A DNA stretch of 64,000 nucleotides from Bacteroidota bacterium (GCA_023461035.1 JAEWOD010000002.1:1-64000), one strand, 5' to 3'. Positions 24,503 to 31,604 are shown, counted from the stretch's first letter. A program made the numbers and translations. The notes: a model not told the origin generated them from the sequence alone.

Positions 24503-25417
24503 TTATTGTCTAATCAACGGCATCGTCGAACAACGCAAAAGCCCGCCCATACGGGAAACATTCCGGTACGGAATTTCTTCCACGGTCATTCCCCAAATTT
24601 CTCTCATGTGGTTATTTAATCTTGTGAAATGTTTTTCGGAAACCACAATTTCGGGCGAAATGGAAAAAACATTGGGGTTCATCCAGTACATTTCTTCTTT
24701 CGTTACTTCAAAAACATTGTCACGCCCGAAAAGGGAAATCAAAATATCATAATGCATCGGATTCCGGAATCCATCTTTATAGATGATGGCTTTATTATGA
24801 CCGACCGGCTGAAAAGTACAATCCAGATGCAGAATTCCTTTGTATGGATCAAAATCGTCTTTGACCAGTTCCATATCAATTACCCATTTGTTCGGAAATA
24901 AATCTTTGAAAAACTGAACGGCTTCAAAGTTGGTTCTGGCTGTTTTATAATTTTTATAATCCGATTGTTTATAGCAACCCACAAACATAAATTCATTCCA
25001 CAAAATCACGTCACCACCTTCCACATGCACATTTTCCGGCACATGAACAACCTTGTCTTTGGCAATGGAGCCGATGATGCGTTCGTAAGCTTCCTGTTCG
25101 TCGGCGCGGTCGGGAATAATGTTGGCAATGATGAATTTATCATCGATGGCCATTCCTACATCACGTGCAAAAACCTGGTTACAATCTTCCAAAACCCAAG
25201 GACGGAAAACTTGAACATTGTGCTTTTTCAGCACTTTTTCAAATTCGCCCATTTCAAAAGCCACATCTTCCTCTTTCGGATATTGGTTCAGCTTTACGCT
25301 TTCATAAGATTTTGAATCATAGGTTTCCTCCAAAGTCGGTTCAGACCCCATGGAATCGGGAATTCCCAATACAACGGCTTCTAATTTAGAGGTTTCATTT
25401 TTTACGTTTAGAATCAT
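24503..25417 (-). CDS. DDAH/arginine deiminase-like amidinotransferase-fold hydrolase
   Basis: The 304-residue enzyme belongs to the pentein (guanidine-modifying) superfamily. Visible motifs are FARDVG (residues 83-88), HVEGGD (131-136), HLDC (197-200) and a C-terminal GGLLRCS with nucleophile Cys296. Together these supply the Asp/Glu-His-Cys centre that attacks a guanidinium carbon. Related proteins are annotated as dimethylarginine dimethylaminohydrolases or arginine deiminase-like; the substrate here is not determined. Clustering with ctlX and an amidohydrolase supports a role in arginine or methylarginine breakdown. The flanking membrane-protein gene is co-directional and 11 bp away. Confidence 0.85.
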   Translation of the reverse strand: MILNVKNETSKLEAVVLGIPDSMGSEPTLEETYDSKSYESVKLNQYPKEEDVAFEMGEFEKVLKKHNVQVFRPWVLEDCNQVFARDVGMAIDDKFIIANIIPDRADEQEAYERIIGSIAKDKVVHVPENVHVEGGDVILWNEFMFVGCYKQSDYKNYKTARTNFEAVQFFKDLFPNKWVIDMELVKDDFDPYKGILHLDCTFQPVGHNKAIIYKDGFRNPMHYDILISLFGRDNVFEVTKEEMYWMNPNVFSISPEIVVSEKHFTRLNNHMREIWGMTVEEIPYRNVSRMGGLLRCSTMPLIRQ

Positions 25418-25423
25418 AATTAA

Positions 25424-25496
25424 GCTGGAAGATAGACGATGGAAGATAGATGTCAGATGATGAAAATACTTCCAGCTTCCAACCTCCGGCTTCCAT
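25424..25496. repeat. GGAAG/CTTCC intergenic hairpin
   Basis: GCTGGAAG (25424-25431) pairs with CTTCCAGC (25469-25476), and further GGAAGATAGA and CTTCC copies flank the arms. It separates the DDAH-like gene from the amidohydrolase gene. Similar GGATGATGG-type sequence sits inside the mnmE insertion. Confidence 0.6.
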
Positions 25497-25507
25497 CAAA
25501 AAAAATA

Positions 25508-26482
25508 TTATTTCTGGATTCCCAAAACCTTCAATCCGTTTACGGTAGCTATATCGGATAATTTTTCCACATCATAATAATGACAAGCCTCCAGCATCAC
25601 CCGTAATTCTGTCCATAAATCTCCGTCAGAGAAAGGTTTGTAAATATCGTTGATGTTATCTGTTCCAAATGCCACACAAATTCCTGCGGGAATCATTTCA
25701 TCAACCGGTGTCATCGAGTTGTGGCTGGGTGCCAAACGTTCTGTACGGTTATGGTCAATCCAGGCAGTTGGACATGAAATCACATGCATATTGGCTTCGC
25801 GAATTAAATCATATAATTCCATTCTGTATTTTTTCGGATGCGCCGCAACAGAAATCGAGTGAACTGCCGTTACCTTTCCCTGCATTCCGTGTTCTATGGT
25901 TTTACGTGCCAATTGTTCCGTTTCTTTTTCTTCGTCTGTATTGAACTGGTCTACGTGAACGTGAACCAATTTTCCTTTTGACTTTGCAGTACTCAGCAAA
26001 ATATCCAAATGTTCATCTTCACGTCCGAAGTCTTTGGCCGGAAGTCCGCCGATGATATCCACAAAATCAGAAGATAAATCAAACCATTGACGTGCATTCG
26101 GGTCGATTACACCTTTTAAAACCTGATTGGCGAAACGGATTTCGATGTCTTTTCCGTAATTGTCTTTTAATTTCTGAGCCGCAATCATGCTGCGGTCTTC
26201 GATCACTTCGTCCACATCAATAAAAGTTCCGATGGCTTGTGCACCCTGTTCCAAAAAGTGGTTGACGGCACGTTCCATACGACCGTAAATAATTTCCACT
26301 GTTGAATTTCTTTTCATGTCGTCCACCAAATGCCATTTTTCTTTCAGGTAAGAATTGGTAAAGGAAAAAGTATCTTTTGTAAGGGAATAAGCCCGGTCTA
26401 AATGAGCGTGTGTGTTTACCCATCCTCCTTTTTCTTTGATTCTCTGGATTACTGCGTCCTTGGGACTCATATTGTCTTGCAT
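25508..26482 (-). CDS. Amidohydrolase, cytosine deaminase-like
   Basis: The 324-residue metal-dependent hydrolase has a TIM-barrel amidohydrolase pattern: HAHLD (His25 and His27) after strand 1, HVHVDQ after strand 5, VHSIS after strand 6 and the FGTDNI Asp after strand 8. The order matches the cytosine deaminase/atrazine-hydrolase subgroup using one metal ion. Cytosine, a triazine or a guanidine-derived ring could be the substrate; the cluster with two pentein hydrolases favours a nitrogen-scavenging role. The ATG at 26482 gives MQDNMSPKDA; M5 is an alternative start. Confidence 0.85.
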   Translation of the reverse strand: MQDNMSPKDAVIQRIKEKGGWVNTHAHLDRAYSLTKDTFSFTNSYLKEKWHLVDDMKRNSTVEIIYGRMERAVNHFLEQGAQAIGTFIDVDEVIEDRSMIAAQKLKDNYGKDIEIRFANQVLKGVIDPNARQWFDLSSDFVDIIGGLPAKDFGREDEHLDILLSTAKSKGKLVHVHVDQFNTDEEKETEQLARKTIEHGMQGKVTAVHSISVAAHPKKYRMELYDLIREANMHVISCPTAWIDHNRTERLAPSHNSMTPVDEMIPAGICVAFGTDNINDIYKPFSDGDLWTELRVMLEACHYYDVEKLSDIATVNGLKVLGIQK

Positions 26483-26539
26483 GATTTTGAAGTTTTCGCA
26501 AAAATAAGGAATTAAAAGGGAGCAGTCAAGCCTTAAAAT

Positions 26540-26560
26540 CTGAGTTCGGTTATTATTTTT
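26540..26560. repeat. Solo end of the 54-kb MITE-like element
   Basis: CTGAGTTCGGTTATTATTTT matches the right terminal inverted repeat and adjacent bases of the element at 54270-54452 (in reverse complement). No partner end is found nearby. Confidence 0.6.
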
Positions 26561-26580
26561 ACTTCGAGCCGCTTAGAAGT

Positions 26581-26889
26581 AGCCCGGATGGAAGTGGAAA
26601 TCCTTTTTCCGGAGCCGCCGCTTTTTGTCGTAAAAAAAGAGTGAGAATGAATTGAGAAACTGTCTAAAATTATTTCAGATACGTTTTTTATGGCTCTTTT
26701 TGGCTATAACTTCGTTAAATTTTTAAACGATAGCTCTGCTATCCTTTAAAAATTTGCCTTGTTTCGCACAAAAATGGCCTATAAAATTCCATACAAAATA
26801 AATTTAGACAGTTTCTGAAACTCCTTTTTTTACGCAACAAAAAACAAGGAAACGGGAAAAGATGAGAACGGACAGCCGGAAACAGCTCC
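26581..26889 (+). repeat. Structured ~145-nt dispersed element, copy 1, interrupted by a MITE
   Basis: It opens with AGCCCGGATGGAAGTGGAAA, continues through a CTTTTTCCGGAG block and AAAAAGAGT, and ends GGACAGCCGGA...AGCTCC. The same order occurs in copy 2 at 48867-49010. A 160-bp segment at 26656-26815 interrupts it. It may be a member of a high-copy flavobacterial structured RNA class such as Flavo-1, but that assignment needs a covariance search. It occupies most of the 478-bp gap upstream of the next gene. Confidence 0.6.
26656..26815. mobile_element. 160-bp MITE-like insertion
   Basis: Its terminal inverted repeats are GAAACTGTCTAAAATT (26656-26671) and AAATTTAGACAGTTTC (26800-26815), matching at 13 of 16 positions when inverted. 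An inner hairpin (AACGATAGC/GCTATC with flanking TTTTTAAA/TTTAAAAA) makes it highly self-complementary. It has no ORF and sits inside the structured element, so it inserted after that element. A TGA at each border may be a target duplication. Confidence 0.65.
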
Positions 26890-26933
26890 AAAAAATGAAA
26901 ACTAAATTCTTAAGCAGGATACGAAATGATTTT

Positions 26934-26941
26934 TATCTTTG
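26934..26941 (+). promoter_or_regulatory. -7 motif for 26961 gene
   Basis: TATCTTTG matches TAnnTTTG and lies 19 bp before the ATG. Confidence 0.5.
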
Positions 26942-26960
26942 TCCGAACTAATTATAAAAA

Positions 26961-27482
26961 ATGGATTCAAATACGTTTTGGATGATCATCATCGCGCTTT
27001 TACCGGGAATTTTGGTGGCTGTAATCGCTTATGGGCTGATCGATAAATTTCTGAAAAATGAGACGATGAGAAGAGAAATCGAGGTGCGAAAAATCAATAC
27101 TTCTCAAATCGTTCCGCAAAGACTGGCTGCTTATGAACGGATGGCCTTGTTCCTGGAACGTATCAAACCGACCGGATTGACCAGAAGAATTTCTCCGCAA
27201 TCGACGGCTAAAAATTACGAAGCGATTCTGATTCAGACCGTTCAGGGCGAATGGGAACATAACCTGAGCCAGCAGATTTATGTGAATCCGGACAGCTGGA
27301 AATTGATTTATTCGGCTAAAAATGCAACCCAGAATTTCATCAGACAATGTGCGGCCGATTTAGGTCCCGATGCTTCAGCTGAACAGTTACAGGAATACAT
27401 CATCACCAAATCGATTTCTGAAAATGCGCCTTCCAATGATGCTTTGCTGAAATTGCAGGTGGATATTCAGGGGAATTTATAA
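26961..27482 (+). CDS. Conserved flavobacterial membrane-anchored protein (DUF7935-like)
   Basis: The 173-residue protein has one N-terminal helix (FWMIIIALLPGILVAVIAYGLI) followed by a cytoplasmic helical domain rich in Arg/Lys and Gln, including QRLAAYERMALFLERIKP and QGEWEHNLSQQIYVN. Proteins of this layout are frequent in flavobacteria and currently carry only a DUF label. I infer a membrane-tethered scaffold but see no catalytic residues. It is a single-gene unit flanked by repeat-rich spacers. Confidence 0.75.
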   Translation: MDSNTFWMIIIALLPGILVAVIAYGLIDKFLKNETMRREIEVRKINTSQIVPQRLAAYERMALFLERIKPTGLTRRISPQSTAKNYEAILIQTVQGEWEHNLSQQIYVNPDSWKLIYSAKNATQNFIRQCAADLGPDASAEQLQEYIITKSISENAPSNDALLKLQVDIQGNL

Positions 27483-27516
27483 CCTGACCCCATAGCGCAT
27501 TATCAATCAAAAGGCA

Positions 27517-27644
27517 ATTTTGTCACAATTTTTGTTTACTACACTCCGTTTCGCGACAAAAATATGCGCCAAAATCTGAAATCTTTTTATTTTCTTTCCC
27601 CGAATTTCATTCGGGGTTACAAATAGTTGACTCCTACGGAGTCA
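27517..27644. repeat. Two-hairpin dispersed repeat, copy 2
   Basis: It has CCCCGAAT/ATTCGGGG (27598-27616) and TGACTCC/GGAGTCA (27628-27644) stems in the same order as copy 1. The first stem changed on both sides (GG/CC to GA/TC) keeping base pairing. An extra 20-bp segment is present in the upstream A/T part. It fills the gap between two convergent genes. Confidence 0.8.
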
Positions 27645-27731
27645 TGCTTTATATATTCTATTTAATTTCAGTGAATTATTTCTGTAACATAATGCACTAC
27701 GGGTAACCTGAGATTCTGTATTAATAAATTT

Positions 27732-28175
27732 TCAATTTATTTCAATGATCTGATGCATCGTTTGATTAATTTCAAATGAATCGCCCGGTTTTTTACCCAA
27801 AAGTTGCTGCGCCAACGGAGTTTGTTCCGAAATGCTGATGAACTTCTCTCCTTCCATTTCAAATTCGCCCAAGCTGCTTGCAATCACAAAATTCCCAAAT
27901 GTGGTTTTTAGGATGCTTCCTAATTGAACGGCATCGGAAGGGAGTTCTTTGATTCGGCTGAGTGTATTTTGATGATTTTGGAAATTGAGGAGTTGGGATT
28001 GGATTTGTCTGATTTCCTGTTGGAGCATTTCGCGGGATGTTTCGTATTTATCGCCCATGCTGCTTTTGGTTTCAGTGTTGGAACTGCGCAAATCATCGAT
28101 CAATCCTTGGAAATACTTGATTTTTCCTTCTGCGATTTGATGAAGTTTGAGGATGATTTTTTTTCTGTTTATCAT
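27732..28175 (-). CDS. GreA/GreB-like transcript cleavage factor family protein
   Basis: The 147-residue protein has an N-terminal coiled coil (residues ~1-75) and a C-terminal GreA/FKBP-like beta domain (~80-147, ending KKPGDSFEINQTMHQIIEI). The coiled-coil turn reads MGDKYETSREM, where GreA proteins keep an acidic pair that contacts the RNA polymerase Mg2+. It may modulate polymerase through the secondary channel, though it is shorter than GreA and function is unproven. It is co-directional with mnmE and is the first gene beyond the accessory patch. Confidence 0.75.
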   Translation of the reverse strand: MINRKKIILKLHQIAEGKIKYFQGLIDDLRSSNTETKSSMGDKYETSREMLQQEIRQIQSQLLNFQNHQNTLSRIKELPSDAVQLGSILKTTFGNFVIASSLGEFEMEGEKFISISEQTPLAQQLLGKKPGDSFEINQTMHQIIEIN

Positions 28176-28215
28176 AAAATGCCTTCTTAATATTTGGGAA
28201 AATTACTGTGAAAAT

Positions 28216-28233
28216 CTACTTTCCGAGACAAAA
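28216..28233 (-). other. attachment-site-like copy of mnmE 3' end (att3)
   Basis: The minus strand reads TTTTGTCTCGGAAAGTAG, which would encode FCLGK-stop, the C-terminus of an MnmE. It matches att1 at 31587 and att2 at 29983 in length, strand and coding content. It lies 41 bp upstream of the GreA-like start. Confidence 0.65.
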
Positions 28234-28295
28234 TCTAAAAAAACCTTTATTAATGATAGTTTAAAGATATTGAAGTGTACAAAAGGAGTAGGTTT

Positions 28296-29558
28296 TTAAA
28301 CCAAAATAAACTCTGATTCTATTTTATCAATCACTTTAGCTGGAAGTTTATAATCTTCAGCTAAAACTCTAAATTGTTTTGTTGCAGAAACAATTTCGTC
28401 AATAATCGCCTGTGGATTCTTAATAGTAAATTGTTTGGCAATATATAAAAGATCTGCCTTTGTAATACCTGTCCTTTTTCCATTAATAGACATCGCTCTA
28501 GAAACTCGTAAATAGTTTTTTAAAGCATCCAAAGGATAGGTCAAATCATAAGCGGGAGACAAATTCCAACGGTCTTTTTCTTGGTTATAAATAAACGAAA
28601 GGTTCTTTAGGTGATCATCTGTATTTGCAAAGACAATATTAAAAACCATTCTTCTGTAGAGCTGTTCTATATCTTTATGAGGTAATTTTAAATCAACAGC
28701 TAATTTGAAAAGATTTTCATAAGACGAATTTTCAGGTTTTTTAAAATCCCAACCTGTCATTCCAGATGCTGTTAAAATATGCAACTTCTTCCCATTTTGT
28801 CGGTCAAAACGCAATGTAGAAAAATGTTTATCGTCTATCAATTTAGACTCCATCATCCAAATACCAATCGATCTTGCAATTTGATAATAGATAAACTCTA
28901 CTTTTTCTTTAGAATAGCCTTCGTGCTCGTCAACAGAAAGTTTAATAAGATAATGATTATAGTCCTCTGAGACTTCTAAATCTCCCGCTTTTAACTGTCC
29001 TGTTTCTTTATTTTCAGAAACAAGAATTTTAGGCCTTGCTCCTCCTGCCGATGTCCCAATTTTAAATATATTAAGTAACGAATTATCGTTTAAGCCTTTT
29101 TCTCCTACAGAAGTTTTAACATCTAGAACTTTCTTTACAACCTCGGTTATTTCATCAATATTTATAGAATTATTTGAAGAAATTTCTTTTGCCGGATAAA
29201 ACTCTAAAGCACCCATCCCACGCTTACCAACATAGGTTAATTGTTCTAACGGAGAAATATTTGTAAAAACTTTATTTGTAGCCTCTAACCATTCTTTAAA
29301 AACAATATTCCCAAAATAATCAGGCAACGAATCTACAATCATTGGCGGCAAACCTCTGAATGTTTCTCCTTCGAATTCAGAATACACTTGCACGTTCGGA
29401 CTTCTTCTAATAATATATGGAAAAAGCCTTTTGTTTATATCTTTTTCCAAAAAATCAGGATTGTATTGAAAGGATGATTTACGTTGATTCTCGTCATAAC
29501 CTATCTTTCCTATTTCTTGATTATTAAAATAAACGGATATGATTTGATTCTTAGCCAT
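28296..29558 (-). CDS. hipA: HipA-family serine/threonine kinase toxin
   Basis: HipA toxins phosphorylate a translation component (GltX in E. coli) and induce persistence when unopposed. The 420-residue protein has the N-terminal couple domain (residues ~5-100), Gly-rich ATP loop GTSAGGARPK (168-177) carrying the usual autophosphorylation Ser/Thr region, the catalytic ANTDDHLKN (311-319) and metal-binding AYDLT with Asp338. All are intact, so it may be active. It is paired with an upstream XRE antitoxin gene 2 bp away. It sits between two mnmE-end repeats and is accessory. Confidence 0.92.
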   Translation of the reverse strand: MAKNQIISVYFNNQEIGKIGYDENQRKSSFQYNPDFLEKDINKRLFPYIIRRSPNVQVYSEFEGETFRGLPPMIVDSLPDYFGNIVFKEWLEATNKVFTNISPLEQLTYVGKRGMGALEFYPAKEISSNNSINIDEITEVVKKVLDVKTSVGEKGLNDNSLLNIFKIGTSAGGARPKILVSENKETGQLKAGDLEVSEDYNHYLIKLSVDEHEGYSKEKVEFIYYQIARSIGIWMMESKLIDDKHFSTLRFDRQNGKKLHILTASGMTGWDFKKPENSSYENLFKLAVDLKLPHKDIEQLYRRMVFNIVFANTDDHLKNLSFIYNQEKDRWNLSPAYDLTYPLDALKNYLRVSRAMSINGKRTGITKADLLYIAKQFTIKNPQAIIDEIVSATKQFRVLAEDYKLPAKVIDKIESEFILV

Positions 29559-29560
29559 AA

Positions 29561-29827
29561 TTAATACATTGATTGAGAATTAGTCAAACCTTCATTTTCA
29601 TCCAAAACAAATTGATTAAGTGATTTTAGTTTATCAAAATACTGTAAAACTTTCAATAGTGTTTCAAGTGTTGGATTCTCGCCATTTTCCAATTTTGCAA
29701 TCGTAAATCTAGACAGACCGAGCTCTTCCGCTAATTCTTGCTTAGTCAGTCTTTCAGCTTTCCGCATTGATCTGCACCAAGAACCAACATTAGTTTTAAC
29801 ATCTTTTATCGTTATAAAATCAAGCAT
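29561..29827 (-). CDS. hipB: HipB-like XRE antitoxin
   Basis: The 88-residue protein has a helix-turn-helix of the XRE type (residues ~17-72, RLTKQELAEELGLSRFTIAK and the following KLENGENPTLETLLKVL) and a short C-terminal tail. It would bind and silence HipA and repress its own promoter. Its stop and the hipA start are separated by 2 bp. Two 13-bp direct repeats and a palindrome lie just upstream and are candidate operators. Confidence 0.88.
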   Translation of the reverse strand: MLDFITIKDVKTNVGSWCRSMRKAERLTKQELAEELGLSRFTIAKLENGENPTLETLLKVLQYFDKLKSLNQFVLDENEGLTNSQSMY

Positions 29828-29836
29828 AACATGAGC

Positions 29837-29890
29837 ATTATAATAAACAAATATAATGAATTTATATTTAATTGATTATTATAATAAACA
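29837..29890. promoter_or_regulatory. Candidate hipBA operator: 13-bp direct repeats around a palindrome
   Basis: ATTATAATAAACA occurs at 29837-29849 and 29878-29890, 41 bp apart (about four helical turns). Between them AAATATAA (29849-29856) and TTATATTT (29862-29869) form a palindrome. The set lies immediately upstream of hipB. Confidence 0.5.
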
Positions 29891-29980
29891 TAAATCATCA
29901 ATAATATTACTCAAGAACATTGGAGTAGTCCAAACCTTATCATAAAGCTCTTTTCGAGAAAGTTTAATATTGTTAACCAT
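29879..29980 (-). pseudogene. 5' fragment of an ELYDKVW-type gene
   Basis: A 33-codon ORF begins MVNNIKLSRKELYDKVWTTP and then stops in TTA-TAA. The SRKELYxxVWxxPM pattern is, to my knowledge, the start of a longer widespread protein family whose function I do not know. Only its N-terminal ~25 residues remain. Its ATG comes 2 bp after the att2 stop codon, so the original gene began right at an integration boundary and was later cut by the hipBA side. Confidence 0.5.
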
Positions 29981-29982
29981 TA

Positions 29983-30000
29983 CTACTTCCCGATACAGAA
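29983..30000 (-). other. attachment-site-like copy of mnmE 3' end (att2)
   Basis: The minus strand reads TTCTGTATCGGGAAGTAG, encoding FCIGK-stop. It is in the same orientation as mnmE and 1.6 kb downstream of the true mnmE end. It shares the 11-bp core TGTATCGGGAA with att1. Confidence 0.75.
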
Positions 30001-30100
30001 AGTAACAAAGGTAGTAAAATCAATGTTTTGAGCGTTTCGAGGGACAAATATGTACCAAAAGTTGAGAAATCATACACTTTTAAAGGCAGAAATAGGCAGT

Positions 30101-31201
30101 TTAGACATCAGATTTCAATTCATAATGTGTACTTCTCCCGCCTGAATTTGCTTTAATCAAAATTCCTTTATTCACTAAATCGGTTATATCTCTTAAAGCT
30201 GTGTCTTGTGAAGATTTGGTTATTTTAGACCATTTTGAAGTTGTTAGATTTCCTTCAAAATTATCCATTAATTTGTTGAGCATTTTTTGCTGACGTTCAT
30301 TATTAATCAAACCTGCATTTCTTGCCCAAAACTGATGTTTCTTTACAACTTTATCAATGATAGTATTGGAAGAAAGTATGGCATTCTTCAAACATTCAAG
30401 AAACCAAACTATCCACTGAGTAATATCTAAATCGTCTATTTGGGTGTGTTCTAATATTTTGTAATACGATTTTCTTTCATTTTTTATTTGAGCCGACATA
30501 CTGTAAAAACGTTGATTTACTCCGTCAGCTTTAGAAAGTTGCATATCGGTAATAGCACGAGCAATACGACCGTTTCCGTCATCAAATGGATGTATGGTTA
30601 CAAACCATAGGTGAGCAACAGAAGCTTTCAATATTGGGTCTAAATTTGATTCTGAATTGAACCAATCAATAAACTGTTTCATTTCTTGCTCTAACAATTC
30701 GGCTTTGGGTGCTTCGTAATGTACAACTTCTCTACCCATACCACCTGAAACTACCTGCATATCACCTGAACGCCATTTAGCAACTTCAATTTTATACATT
30801 CCGCTTCTTCCTGTCGGAAATAGTGCAGCGTGCCAGCCAAATAGTCTTTCATCACTCAATGTTTTGTCATTGTTCTGCGTAGCATCTAACATCATTTCTA
30901 CAACACCGTCAATATGCCTGTCCGAATGTTGTAAACCTGAATCTTCTAAACCTAACCTTGTCGCTATTGACGAACGAACCTGTTCAGGATTTAAAATTTC
31001 GCCCTCTATTTCAGAAGACTGAACAACATCTTGAATCAATGTTTCTAAATTGGCTTCATCTTTTAACTCAAACCCAAGCAGTTCAACTTTACCCATAAGC
31101 TTACCTTGCAGGTTTCTAACCTCGCTTAAAAGCGAAATAAAATCCTGATCATTCCATTGAAAATCTGTCCAATTTTTGAGTTGATGAATATAAATTGCCA
31201 T
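30101..31201 (-). CDS. Fic family protein (DUF4172 N-terminal domain)
   Basis: Fic enzymes AMPylate target proteins using ATP. The 366-residue protein has an N-terminal DUF4172-like segment starting MAIYIHQLKNWTDFQW. The inhibitory-helix motif SSEIEGE (residues 62-68) is present, the Fic core carries HPFDDGNGRIAR (204-215), and the C-terminal ~80 residues form a winged-helix-like domain (KWSKITKSSQDTALRDITDL). The inhibitory Glu lies N-terminal to the core, so it is a class II, self-regulated Fic. No separate antitoxin is needed or visible. Its start overlaps the drmB-like fragment by 53 bp. It lies within the mnmE accessory patch. Confidence 0.93.
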   Translation of the reverse strand: MAIYIHQLKNWTDFQWNDQDFISLLSEVRNLQGKLMGKVELLGFELKDEANLETLIQDVVQSSEIEGEILNPEQVRSSIATRLGLEDSGLQHSDRHIDGVVEMMLDATQNNDKTLSDERLFGWHAALFPTGRSGMYKIEVAKWRSGDMQVVSGGMGREVVHYEAPKAELLEQEMKQFIDWFNSESNLDPILKASVAHLWFVTIHPFDDGNGRIARAITDMQLSKADGVNQRFYSMSAQIKNERKSYYKILEHTQIDDLDITQWIVWFLECLKNAILSSNTIIDKVVKKHQFWARNAGLINNERQQKMLNKLMDNFEGNLTTSKWSKITKSSQDTALRDITDLVNKGILIKANSGGRSTHYELKSDV

Positions 31202-31511
31202 CTTGATTTTGATCTATGCGGTAAATATACAAATTATTCTCCGCATAATTTGCGGTGATTATGGTGGTTTTTTCCGCAAGATTACATTTTTTTATAATCT
31301 CCTTGAAATATCCATAATCCCTATCAATTAATATTCTTCTATCAAGGTAGCAATTAAACATTTCACAAGATGTTTCAGGGAGTAAAGTACAACTAAAACA
31401 AGCTGAAAGATTAAGGTTTGCAATACCTTGTCCATGCGTATGATAACAAATTGGGTCTGTTGCACAATCAGTAGCACGAATCATTGCTGATTCTATTAAT
31501 TTACCAAAACA
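31149..31511 (-). pseudogene. C-terminal fragment of a DrmB/DUF1998-like protein
   Basis: The frame reads ...KLIESAMIRATDCATDPICY, then GQGIANLNLSACFSCTLLPE and TSCEMFNCYLDRRILID. This Cys-rich end matches my memory of DUF1998 proteins such as DrmB, a component of the DISARM anti-phage system and related helicase systems. Only the last ~120 codons remain; the frame is closed upstream by TGA, and the rest of the gene is missing. ATG 31484 is an internal Met rather than a true start. It is directly next to the mnmE 3' end and likely is left from a larger defence island. Confidence 0.6.
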
Positions 31512-31586
31512 TCAGCAAAATAAAAATCTGTAATTACCTGATTTACAACACTCTTTATTTCCGATAGTTTCTGTTACTTTCTTTGG

Positions 31587-31604
31587 TCATTTCCCGATAC
31601 AAAA
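31587..31604 (-). other. attachment-site-like mnmE 3' end (att1)
   Basis: The minus strand reads TTTTGTATCGGGAAATGA, the last codons of mnmE (FCIGK-stop). The core is repeated at 29983 and 28216, marking the recombination point proposed for the accessory patch. Confidence 0.75.

Noticed and set aside
31497..31514. Fourth att-like site (TGT TTT GGT AAA reads CFGK)
   Set aside because: It matches the 18-bp consensus at only ~11 positions and is in a different coding context; chance is adequate.
28216..31604. Complete integrative element or SGI1 relative
   Set aside because: No integrase, excisionase, mobilisation gene or resistance gene is present; only the target site logic is shared.
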